From positions 1 to 11,314 of the forward strand of contig DCIJ01000070.1 in the NCBI GenBank assembly GCA_002315945.1: a stretch of 11,314 nucleotides of DNA. The letters run 5' to 3'. Origin of the DNA: Lachnospiraceae bacterium UBA1729. GTDB taxonomy: Bacteria; Bacillota; Clostridia; Lachnospirales; Lachnospiraceae. The notes under the pieces were generated by a model, which searched no databases, was not told the origin of the DNA, and saw only the letters and a program-made list of their open reading frames with translations. The position numbers and the translations under genes are program-made. This document shows positions 1 through 7,002 of this stretch, one piece after another (the stretch's first letter is position 1; each line of letters opens with the position of its first letter).

Positions 1-1688
1 CATACAGTTGCAATTGCAACAGCAATGAAAGCATCAGCCTTCATCTCTGAAGAAATTGTAGAGCTGATAGTTTCTGCAGTAATCTTTTCTGTATCAACCG
101 AGAATTTGTCAGCCATTGCCTGGTTGAGTTTTTCTCTCTCTTCAACAGTAAGTGTTCTGGTCTTGATGATTACTTCATTAGTTCCAGCCACCTTCTGAGT
201 CTGAATGTTGCCATCACCTGTAATTGCGCTAACCTCTGGAACAACCTTAGATTCGATGTCAGCAATTGTCAGGTCTTCGTTGAAGGTAATATTTGTACTT
301 GTACCACCCTTGAATTCAAGAGAGTAGTTAAGAATATCATTACCATTTGACTGATTAATTCCCATAAATGCAATTCCGGCAACGATACATGCTGCTGAAA
401 GAGCAAAGAATAATGCTTTCTTTGAAAGGAAGTTGATTGTTTTTCTTTCCTTACCAACACCAAAGTATTTAACATCCTTAAGGCCTAATGCATAGAATGC
501 ATTAAGGATCATTCTTGTCACAAATAAAGCTGTGAACATTGAAAGAACAATACCAAGAGCAAGTGTCTGAGCAAAGCCCTTAACAGATCCTGATCCCTTC
601 ATTCCCAGCACAATAGCTGCAATAAGGGTTGTAATATTACCATCAATAATAGCTGAAAGAGCTTTCTTAAATCCTGTATTCATTGAACTGAGCACTGAGT
701 TACCAGCAGCCAGCTCTTCTCTGATACGGGCAAAGATAATAACGTTGGCATCTACAGCCATACCAATTGAAAGAATAATACCTGCAATACCAGGCAGTGT
801 AAGTGTAATATCAAATCCGTTCAGAAGAAGTACTACAAGTCCTGTATATATTAACAATGCAATACTTGCTGCCAGACCAGGAATGAAGTAAACAACAATC
901 ATGAATACTACTACGATTCCAAGACCGATTGCACCAGCAAGAAGACTTGTTCTGATAGCTTCTGATCCAAGCTGAGCACCTACAACATTACTTCTAAGTT
1001 CTTCAAGAGTAAGCTTAAGTCCACCAATACGAATTGTTGAAGCAAGACGATCAGCTTCCTCATATGAATCCTGACCGGTAATAACAGCATGACCATCTGT
1101 AATTACAGCCTGAACACTGGGAGCTGAAACAATCATATCATCATAGATGATGTAGATTGGATCATGATTAGGGGCAGCCTTCTTGGTTGCTTCTGCAAAA
1201 GCCTCTGTACCTTCATCATCAAGAACAAGGCTTACAACATACTCTGAATTGCCCATATCATTCTGCTGTGTTCCAGCAGTAGCAGTTGCAACGTTAGAAC
1301 CTTCAATAACAACATTACCTTCAGAATCGATGAAGTATAATGAACCAGGCTTACCAAGCTCTTCAAGAATAGCATTGGCATCAGATACACCAGGGATTTC
1401 AATATTAATTCTATTTCCACCCTCTCTGTACACCTGTGACTCTGTACTATAACCCTCAACTCTTCGCTGAAGCTTATAGATAGTGTCATTCATATCCTCA
1501 TCAGAAGGATTCTCATCACCCACTACCTGATAGGTAATAGATACACCACCGGCAAGATCCAGACCCTGCTTAATGTCTCTAGCACTGCCTGCACCGTTTC
1601 CATCCAGACCGTATATATCAGATACGCCCAGGAATACTGCAACGATGAGTACAATCACCAAAGTAATAATGGCTCTTGATTTTTTCAT
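1..1688 (-). CDS. secDF: Fused protein translocase subunit SecDF, 3' end cut by window edge
   Basis: This is the membrane subunit of the Sec export machinery that uses the proton gradient to help pull proteins across the membrane. 562 residues are visible, with an open frame to the left edge. An N-terminal membrane segment lies at about 5-22. The SecD GLDLAGG motif is at 42-48, followed by the periplasmic P1-type domain. A membrane bundle spans about 245-400, with GMAVDANVIIF (309-319; D313 is the family's conserved aspartate) and DGNITTLIAA (349-358). A second half starts near 415 with a membrane segment at about 424-444, the SecF-type EFKGGTSTNITF (458-469) and ISSTISSEMKADAF (541-554), so SecD and SecF are one polypeptide. 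The rest of SecF is outside the window. The ATG at 1686-1688 follows a strong AGGAGGT at 1693-1699. The gene lies 58 bases after scfB. One oddity is A320 where the family usually has Glu in the IFERIREE motif. Confidence 0.96.
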   Translation of the reverse strand, partial: MKKSRAIITLVIVLIVAVFLGVSDIYGLDGNGAGSARDIKQGLDLAGGVSITYQVVGDENPSDEDMNDTIYKLQRRVEGYSTESQVYREGGNRINIEIPGVSDANAILEELGKPGSLYFIDSEGNVVIEGSNVATATAGTQQNDMGNSEYVVSLVLDDEGTEAFAEATKKAAPNHDPIYIIYDDMIVSAPSVQAVITDGHAVITGQDSYEEADRLASTIRIGGLKLTLEELRSNVVGAQLGSEAIRTSLLAGAIGLGIVVVFMIVVYFIPGLAASIALLIYTGLVVLLLNGFDITLTLPGIAGIILSIGMAVDANVIIFARIREELAAGNSVLSSMNTGFKKALSAIIDGNITTLIAAIVLGMKGSGSVKGFAQTLALGIVLSMFTALFVTRMILNAFYALGLKDVKYFGVGKERKTINFLSKKALFFALSAACIVAGIAFMGINQSNGNDILNYSLEFKGGTSTNITFNEDLTIADIESKVVPEVSAITGDGNIQTQKVAGTNEVIIKTRTLTVEEREKLNQAMADKFSVDTEKITAETISSTISSEMKADAFIAVAIATV

Positions 1689-1700
1689 TTTGACCTCCTA

Positions 1701-1723
1701 TGCAGAAATTTTCCATTCCTGCA
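1701..1723 (-). promoter_or_regulatory. Hairpin directly upstream of the secDF ribosome binding site
   Basis: In the scfB-secDF gap the arms TGCAGGAA and TTTCTGCA (minus strand) pair over 8 positions, one of them G-U, around a 7-base loop. One base separates the hairpin from the AGGAGGT ribosome binding site. It lacks a U-tract, so it does not look like a terminator. It may affect translation, act as a processing site, or be incidental. Confidence 0.4.
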
Positions 1724-1746
1724 AAATATATTTTTATAAAAATTAT

Positions 1747-3237
1747 TTATTCATCCAGTGCAGCCTTCATCATGATGGCACACTCAATTCTTTTTCTCTG
1801 CATCTGGCATCCAATGTCATAAGTACCAAGGATATTCCCCTGGAAATTATATGCATTAGCTGCACATCCACCACTGCAGTAGAATCTGGCGAAGCAGTCC
1901 TTACACTCTTCCTTTGCATACACATTACACTGTTTAAATTCTCCTACTACATCAGAATTAACAATTCCTGTGTCTACATTTCCAAGGAGGAACTTTTCAT
2001 TGCCAACAAACTGATGGCAGGGATAAAAGTCACCCCAGGGAGTAACTGCCAGATACTCGGTTCCACTACCGCAGCCAGACAATCTCTTGGCTACGCAAGG
2101 GCCACCTTCTAAATCTATCATAAAATGGAAGAAATTAACACCTTTTCCGGCTTTTTTTCTTGCTATTAATTCTTTTGCCAAAATATCGTACTGTTCAAGT
2201 ATTTCAGGAATATCTTCTTCACGAATGGCATAGTCCTCAGTAGGCAGAGCTACTACAGGCTCCATTGATATCTGCTTAAAGCCCAGATCAGCATAATGAA
2301 GAACATCCTTTGCAAAATCAGTATTATATCTTGTAAAGGTTCCTCTTACATAATAATTGTTCTGCTCTCTGCTTTCGGCAACCTTCTGGAACTTGGGAAC
2401 AATTACATCATAGCTTCCCTGTCCGCCTCTGAAGGGACGCATCTTGTCATTTACTTCTTTTCTGCCATCAAGAGAAAGGACTACATTGGCCATCTCTTTG
2501 TTGGCAAATTCCATAATCTCATCATTCAGAAGCACACCATTAGTAGTAAGGGTAAATCTGAACTTCTTATTATTCTTTTCTTCAAGGCTGCGACCATATT
2601 TTACCAGTTCCTTAACCACATCCCAATTAAGAAGCGGCTCACCTCCAAAGAAATCGACCTCAAGATTTACACGACTTCCGGAATTTGCAACCAGAAAATC
2701 CAGGGCCTTTTTACCTACTTCAAGAGACATAAGGGCACGTCTGCCATGATATTCACCCTCTTCTGCAAAACAGTATTTGCAGGCAAGATTGCAATCATGC
2801 GCAATATGCAGACACAAAGCCTTAACTACAGTCTGTCTATTCTTAAAATCAAAAATATAATCTCTGTATAAATCCTCTGCAAAGAGACTTCCTGCCAGTC
2901 CCAGCTCTAAAAACTCTGAAACCAGCTCCTTAACTTCCTCCTCCTTGAGAGAATCCAAATCTGTGGTAATATCCTCTTTTATTTTATCCCCTGCACATTT
3001 TTTGGCGTTTGACATTACATAGTTGCTGACAGCCAGTGTCAGTTCATTAATATCAGCATCCTCAATTGCCTTGGATGTAGTCTCACCCGATTTTCTAACA
3101 AGTAGTCCGGCCTCTGGCTGCAATGCTGCCTCCACAGCAGGTAAGATATCATAGCTATAGTCATCCAATACATGTACTGAGCCCGAATTCACATCAAGCA
3201 CCATATTATAGCCATTATTTTTATACTGATGAACCAT
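1747..3237 (-). CDS. scfB: SCIFF peptide maturase, radical SAM/SPASM thioether-forming enzyme
   Basis: This enzyme of 496 residues uses S-adenosylmethionine radical chemistry to crosslink cysteines of the ScfA peptide to other residues, giving a ranthipeptide; CteB of Clostridium thermocellum is the characterised relative. The N-terminus (about 1-100, beginning VHQYKNNGYNMVLDV) fits the peptide-recognition (RRE-like) domain of SCIFF maturases. The radical SAM C-x3-C-x2-C motif is C149, C153, C156, and GGEP is at 198-201. The C-terminal SPASM region carries the cysteines for auxiliary iron-sulfur clusters: C381, C389, C407, C437, C445, C448, C454, C458 and C477, including CKDCFARFYCSGGC (445-458). 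The ATG start has AAGGA at 3245-3249, seven bases upstream. The gene lies 132 bases after scfA, separated from it by a terminator-like hairpin, and 58 bases before secDF. It is cytoplasmic, and the clusters should make it oxygen-sensitive. No key residue appears to be missing. Confidence 0.95.
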   Translation of the reverse strand: MVHQYKNNGYNMVLDVNSGSVHVLDDYSYDILPAVEAALQPEAGLLVRKSGETTSKAIEDADINELTLAVSNYVMSNAKKCAGDKIKEDITTDLDSLKEEEVKELVSEFLELGLAGSLFAEDLYRDYIFDFKNRQTVVKALCLHIAHDCNLACKYCFAEEGEYHGRRALMSLEVGKKALDFLVANSGSRVNLEVDFFGGEPLLNWDVVKELVKYGRSLEEKNNKKFRFTLTTNGVLLNDEIMEFANKEMANVVLSLDGRKEVNDKMRPFRGGQGSYDVIVPKFQKVAESREQNNYYVRGTFTRYNTDFAKDVLHYADLGFKQISMEPVVALPTEDYAIREEDIPEILEQYDILAKELIARKKAGKGVNFFHFMIDLEGGPCVAKRLSGCGSGTEYLAVTPWGDFYPCHQFVGNEKFLLGNVDTGIVNSDVVGEFKQCNVYAKEECKDCFARFYCSGGCAANAYNFQGNILGTYDIGCQMQRKRIECAIMMKAALDE

Positions 3238-3258
3238 TTTTCATTCCTTATTTTATTA

Positions 3259-3283
3259 AAAATATTATTAAAATTAATATTTT
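3259..3283 (-). repeat. AT-only inverted repeat in the scfB leader
   Basis: Two perfect 9-base arms (AAAATATTA and TAATATTTT) are separated by 7 bases in the scfA-scfB gap, 22 bases before the scfB start. Every base is A or T, so an RNA hairpin would be weak. It could be an operator, a weak structure or simply AT-rich spacer. Confidence 0.3.
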
Positions 3284-3294
3284 ATATGGCAGAC

Positions 3295-3327
3295 AAAAAT
3301 GAAGCAGCGAAGATCATCCGCTGCTCC
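3295..3327 (-). terminator. Terminator-like hairpin (probable attenuator) between scfA and scfB
   Basis: On the minus strand GGAGCAGCG pairs with CGCTGCTTC (9 positions, one G-U) around a 9-base loop, then comes A and five T residues. The stem lies at 3301-3327 and the T-run at 3295-3299. The T-run is short, so termination is likely partial. That would give much more scfA than scfB transcript, as expected when a small precursor peptide is followed by its enzyme. Confidence 0.6.
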
Positions 3328-3369
3328 GAAAGTCTAAATTATTAAACAAAAAACTTGCAAAAGTGAGTC

Positions 3370-3516
3370 TTATTTAGAAATCTGCTCACACTTCTGATTA
3401 CCAACTGTACAGCTGGTCTTGCAAGCTGACTGGCATGATGTCTGGCATTCGCCACATCCACCCTTCTTAACTGATTCTGTAAGGTTTCTTGTTGTTAAAG
3501 TCTTAATATGTTTCAT
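3370..3516 (-). CDS. scfA: SCIFF ranthipeptide precursor (six cysteines in forty-five residues)
   Basis: This 48-residue gene encodes the peptide substrate of ScfB. The N-terminal leader (MKHIKTLTTRNLTESVKKGG) precedes a cysteine-rich core with cysteines at 21, 24, 28, 32, 36 and 43, spaced C-x2-C-x3-C-x3-C-x3-C-x6-C, which is the hallmark of the family. The core also holds Thr and Ser residues (T26, S27, S30, T34, S35, T37) that could accept crosslinks. In CteA of C. thermocellum a Cys32-Thr37 thioether was reported, as I recall, and both residues occur here at the same numbers. GGAGG at 3525-3529 lies eight bases before the ATG. The gene has its own extended -10 promoter 73 bases after ilvB. 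The mature product and its function are not well known; signalling roles have been proposed in some clostridia. No dedicated exporter or protease gene is nearby. Confidence 0.95.
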   Translation of the reverse strand: MKHIKTLTTRNLTESVKKGGCGECQTSCQSACKTSCTVGNQKCEQISK

Positions 3517-3548
3517 TGGTCTGTCCTCCAAGTCATAAAGTTATTTGA

Positions 3549-3577
3549 ATGATAACACAAGCTGAGTATGTTTGCAA
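3549..3577 (-). promoter_or_regulatory. Probable promoter of scfA (-35 and extended -10)
   Basis: On the minus strand TTGCAA (3572-3577) and TATCAT (3549-3554) are separated by exactly 17 bases, and TGT directly precedes the -10, giving the TGn extended element. Transcription would begin near 3542, giving a leader of about 26 bases containing the GGAGG site at 3525-3529. This would let scfA be transcribed independently of ilvB. Confidence 0.6.
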
Positions 3578-3589
3578 TACCCGACCAGC

Positions 3590-5272
3590 TTATTTAGCTT
3601 CTCTTGCCTTTAAATCATCTCCGTCAAAAACTTCAGAGATAGGTGCTCCTGCTGGAACCATAGGGAATACCTTATCATCTTCAGGAATAATGCACTCAAT
3701 TACAACAGGTCTTCCAGCCTTAATAGCCTGTTCAAAGGCAGGAGCAACCTCCTCCTTTTTTGTAACTCTTATGGCCATGCATCCAAGTCCTTCTGCAACC
3801 TTGCAGAAATCTACACCATCATTAAGGACTGTCTGGCTATATCTCTTGTCATAGAACAGAGTCTGCCACTGGCGAACCATACCAAGTACATGATTATTAA
3901 TTACAACCTGAATTATTGGAATATTATAACGGCTGGCAGTTGCAAGCTCATTTAAGTTCATTCTGAAGCATCCGTCTCCGGCAATATTAACTACTATTCT
4001 GTCGGGATTAGCAACCTTGGCTCCTATGCAGGCTCCAAGTCCATAGCCCATGGTTCCAAGTCCACCAGATGAAAGGAAGGTACGGGGCTTGGTGTAGCTG
4101 TAATACTGAGCTGCCCACATCTGATGCTGACCAACGTCTGTAGTTACAATTGCTTCGCCACCAGTAGCCTTATCCAGCTCCTCAATTACGTAGGGACATG
4201 AAAGGGCTCCATCCTCATATTTCATAGGGAATTTGCTCTTTAACTCAGCAATTCTGTTCATCCAATCAGAATGATCCTTCTTTGAAAGCTTTGAATTAAT
4301 ATCCCTAAGTATACATTTTAAATCACCAACAAGACTTGCGTTGGTTTTAATATTTTTATCTATCTCGGCTGCATCAATATCCAGGTGAATAATTTTGGCT
4401 TTGCTGGCAAAGCTCTTAGGATTTCCGATAACTCGGTCAGAAAATCTTGCTCCAAGGGCAATGAGCAGGTCACACTCACTTACACCAAGGTTAGATGTCT
4501 TAGTACCATGCATACCAATCATGCCGGTATATCTGGCAGACTTTCCGTCAAAGCCACCTTTTCCCATCAGGGAATCACATACAGGTGCATCCAGCAGTTC
4601 AGCAAACTCTGCAACCTCTGCGCAGGCATCAGAATAAATTGCTCCGCCGCCCAGATAAATGTAGGGTTTCTTAGCCTTTTCAAGATATTTAACAACCTTA
4701 TCAAGTTCTTCCTGAGTGTATTTATTCTCTTTTACAACAGGAATAGGACTCTTTGTCTGGAATTCACATTTGTTTGCAGTTACATCTTTTGTTATGTCAA
4801 CCAAAACAGGGCCTGGACGACCAGACTGTGCAATAAAGAATGCCTTTCTGATAGTATCAGCCAGTTCATTGATATTTTTTACGATATAGCTGTGCTTTGT
4901 AATTGGCATAACTACTCCGGCAATATCAACCTCCTGGAAGCTGTCCTTGCCAAGTGCAGGTAATCCTACATTGGCTGTAATAGCAACAACAGGAATCGAA
5001 TCCATGAATGCAGTAGCTATTCCAGTTACCAGGTTGGTAGCACCAGGTCCACTTGTAGCAAAGCATACACCAACCTTACCAGTGCTTCTGGCATAGCCAT
5101 CAGCTGCATGGCTGGCACCCTGCTCGTGACTGGTTAAAATGTGATTAATTTCAGGATGCTTGTAAAGTTCATCATAAATATTAAGGATTGTTCCACCTGG
5201 ATATCCAAATACTGTATTTACGCCCTGTTCCTTAAGACACTCTATTACAATTTGTGATCCATTTAACACCAT
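3590..5272 (-). CDS. ilvB: Acetolactate synthase, large (catalytic) subunit
   Basis: This thiamine diphosphate and FAD enzyme condenses two pyruvates to acetolactate, or pyruvate with 2-oxobutyrate, in the first common step of valine, leucine and isoleucine synthesis. It has 560 residues, the normal length. The catalytic glutamate is E50 in SHEQGASHAADGYAR, with FATSGPGATNLVTG at 71-84. The FAD domain holds GARFSDRVIG (274-283). The thiamine diphosphate/magnesium motif runs from GDG at 432-434 to NN at 459-460, and VRQWQ is at 466-470. The ATG start has GAGGG at 5281-5285 and lies 21 bases after ilvD, so the two are surely co-transcribed. No small regulatory subunit (ilvN) follows; it must be elsewhere or absent. 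A catabolic AlsS is less likely, given the leuB-ilvD context. Confidence 0.95.
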   Translation of the reverse strand: MVLNGSQIVIECLKEQGVNTVFGYPGGTILNIYDELYKHPEINHILTSHEQGASHAADGYARSTGKVGVCFATSGPGATNLVTGIATAFMDSIPVVAITANVGLPALGKDSFQEVDIAGVVMPITKHSYIVKNINELADTIRKAFFIAQSGRPGPVLVDITKDVTANKCEFQTKSPIPVVKENKYTQEELDKVVKYLEKAKKPYIYLGGGAIYSDACAEVAEFAELLDAPVCDSLMGKGGFDGKSARYTGMIGMHGTKTSNLGVSECDLLIALGARFSDRVIGNPKSFASKAKIIHLDIDAAEIDKNIKTNASLVGDLKCILRDINSKLSKKDHSDWMNRIAELKSKFPMKYEDGALSCPYVIEELDKATGGEAIVTTDVGQHQMWAAQYYSYTKPRTFLSSGGLGTMGYGLGACIGAKVANPDRIVVNIAGDGCFRMNLNELATASRYNIPIIQVVINNHVLGMVRQWQTLFYDKRYSQTVLNDGVDFCKVAEGLGCMAIRVTKKEEVAPAFEQAIKAGRPVVIECIIPEDDKVFPMVPAGAPISEVFDGDDLKAREAK

Positions 5273-5293
5273 GTTATTTTCCCTCTTAACAAA

Positions 5294-6955
5294 TTATTTC
5301 TGAAGAATAGCTCCTCTGTTACCACTGGTTACCATCTTTTCATATCTGGAGAGGTATCCGCTTGTAACCTTTGGTTCGCGGGGCTGCCATTTAGCTTTTC
5401 TAGCAGCCATTTCTTCATCAGATACTTTTACATCCAATTTCATCTCAGGAATATTAACTGAAATAATATCGCCCTCTTCAATCAGGGCAATTGGTCCACC
5501 TACAGCTGCCTCAGGAGACACATGTCCAATGCTGGCGCCACGGCTTGCACCTGAGAAACGACCATCAGTAATGAGTGCTACACTGCTTCCAAGTCCCATA
5601 CCGGCAATAGCTGATGTAGGATTAAGCATCTCTCTCATTCCAGGGCCACCCTTAGGACCTTCATATCTGATTACAACTACATCACCAGCAACAATCTTTC
5701 CTGACTTAATTGCATCAATAGCATCTTCCTCACAGTCAAATACTCTGGCTGGTCCTTCATGAACCATCATTTCTTCAACTACTGCACTTCTCTTTACTAC
5801 TGATCCGTCCGGAGCCAGATTTCCCTTAAGTACTGCCAGTCCGCCTGTCTTGGAATATGGATTATCAATTGGTCTGATAACCTCAGGATTTCTATTCTTA
5901 GCATCCTTAATATTCTCTCCAACGGTCTTGCCAGTTACGGTCATACAATCTGTGTTAAGGAGTCCCACATCAGCTAACTCCTTCATAACAGCATATACAC
6001 CACCAGCCTCATTTAAATCTTCCATATATGTAGGACCTGCAGGTGCCAGGTGGCACAGGTTAGGAGTCTTTTCACTAATAGGATTAGCATATGCTATATC
6101 AAAATCAAATCCAATTTCATGTGCAATAGCAGGAAGGTGAAGCATTGAATTAGTTGAACAGCCCAGTGCCATATCAACTGTAAGAGCGTTAATTACAGCT
6201 TCCTTGGTCATAATATCACGAGGTTTGATATCTTTTTTCAAAAGCTCCATAACAGCCATACCAGCATGCTTTGCCAGTCTGATTCTGTCTGAATATACAG
6301 CAGGAATTGTACCATTTCCACCAAGCCCCATACCCAGAGCTTCAGTTAAGCAGTTCATGGAATTGGCTGTATACATACCTGAGCATGAACCACAGGTAGG
6401 ACAAACCTTCTGTTCAAACTCTCTTACATCATCTTCTGTCATAGTGCCGGCAGCAAAGCTTCCAACAGCTTCAAACATTGATGAAAGACTTCTCTTCTGT
6501 CCTTTTACATGTCCGGCCAACATTGGTCCACCGGAAACAAAAACTGTAGGCACATTAATTCTGGCTGCCGCCATCAAAAGGCCAGGTACATTCTTGTCAC
6601 AGTTTGGCACCATTACAAGGGCATCAAACTGATGAGCCAGTGCCATACACTCTGTTGAATCTGCAATCAGATCTCTGGTTACAAGAGAATATTTCATTCC
6701 AACATGTCCCATAGCTATTCCATCACAGACAGCAATAGCTGGGAATACTACAGGTACACCGCCAGCCTCGGCAACACCGAGCTTAACTGCATTTACTATT
6801 TTATCAAGGTTCATATGGCCCGGTACAATCTCATTATATGAGCTGACAATACCAACCATGGGTTTTTTCATTTCTTCTTCAGTAAAGCCCAAAGCGTTAA
6901 AGAGACTTCTGTGGGGAGCCTGCTGCATTCCAACTTTTACATTATCACTCTTCAT
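5294..6955 (-). CDS. ilvD: Dihydroxy-acid dehydratase
   Basis: This enzyme dehydrates 2,3-dihydroxy acids to the 2-oxo acids that precede valine and isoleucine, using an iron-sulfur cluster and Mg2+. From the chosen start it has 553 residues, typical for the family. NCDKN (118-122) and CGSCSGMYTANSMNC (188-202) carry the cluster cysteines, and K122 is the conserved metal-site lysine. Where the oxygen-stable [2Fe-2S] type has a Pro-Cys-Asn third ligand, this protein has VPGH (45-48), as in the oxygen-sensitive E. coli [4Fe-4S] type; this suits an anaerobe. I chose the ATG at 6953-6955 because AGGAG at 6962-6966 is six bases upstream. A longer frame starting with TTG at 6976 would swallow that site. 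The gene lies 47 bases after leuB and 21 before ilvB. Confidence 0.95.
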   Translation of the reverse strand: MKSDNVKVGMQQAPHRSLFNALGFTEEEMKKPMVGIVSSYNEIVPGHMNLDKIVNAVKLGVAEAGGVPVVFPAIAVCDGIAMGHVGMKYSLVTRDLIADSTECMALAHQFDALVMVPNCDKNVPGLLMAAARINVPTVFVSGGPMLAGHVKGQKRSLSSMFEAVGSFAAGTMTEDDVREFEQKVCPTCGSCSGMYTANSMNCLTEALGMGLGGNGTIPAVYSDRIRLAKHAGMAVMELLKKDIKPRDIMTKEAVINALTVDMALGCSTNSMLHLPAIAHEIGFDFDIAYANPISEKTPNLCHLAPAGPTYMEDLNEAGGVYAVMKELADVGLLNTDCMTVTGKTVGENIKDAKNRNPEVIRPIDNPYSKTGGLAVLKGNLAPDGSVVKRSAVVEEMMVHEGPARVFDCEEDAIDAIKSGKIVAGDVVVIRYEGPKGGPGMREMLNPTSAIAGMGLGSSVALITDGRFSGASRGASIGHVSPEAAVGGPIALIEEGDIISVNIPEMKLDVKVSDEEMAARKAKWQPREPKVTSGYLSRYEKMVTSGNRGAILQK

Positions 6956-6961
6956 TTTTTT

Positions 6962-6966
6962 CTCCT
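6962..6966 (-). promoter_or_regulatory. Ribosome binding site that sets the ilvD start
   Basis: AGGAG on the minus strand is followed by six bases and then the ATG at 6953-6955. It lies inside the longer frame from TTG 6976, which therefore is not the start. Confidence 0.8.
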
Positions 6967-7002
6967 TTTTTAACAAGAATTAATGATTACATTCTAATCA
7001 GA

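Noticed and set aside
269..475. Minus-strand 68-codon frame inside secDF
   Set aside because: It is out of frame with the continuous SecDF reading frame, which I translated without interruption from 1688 to the left edge.
1573..2871. Plus-strand open frames opposite scfB and the start of secDF
   Set aside because: They lie across conserved radical SAM and SecD sequence on the other strand and read as low-complexity, cysteine- and serine-rich peptides.
3242..3244. Alternative ATG just before the scfB start
   Set aside because: It is out of frame with ScfB and ends after seven codons, and the ribosome binding site is better placed for the ATG at 3235-3237.
4385..4963. Plus-strand open frame of 192 codons antisense to ilvB
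   Set aside because: It has no family resemblance and lies wholly opposite a well-conserved ilvB; it is a shadow frame.
6980..7002. Small hairpin between leuB and ilvD (arms TGATTA and TAATCA, 5-base loop)
   Set aside because: The stem is only six pairs, AT-rich and without a T-run; it is probably incidental.
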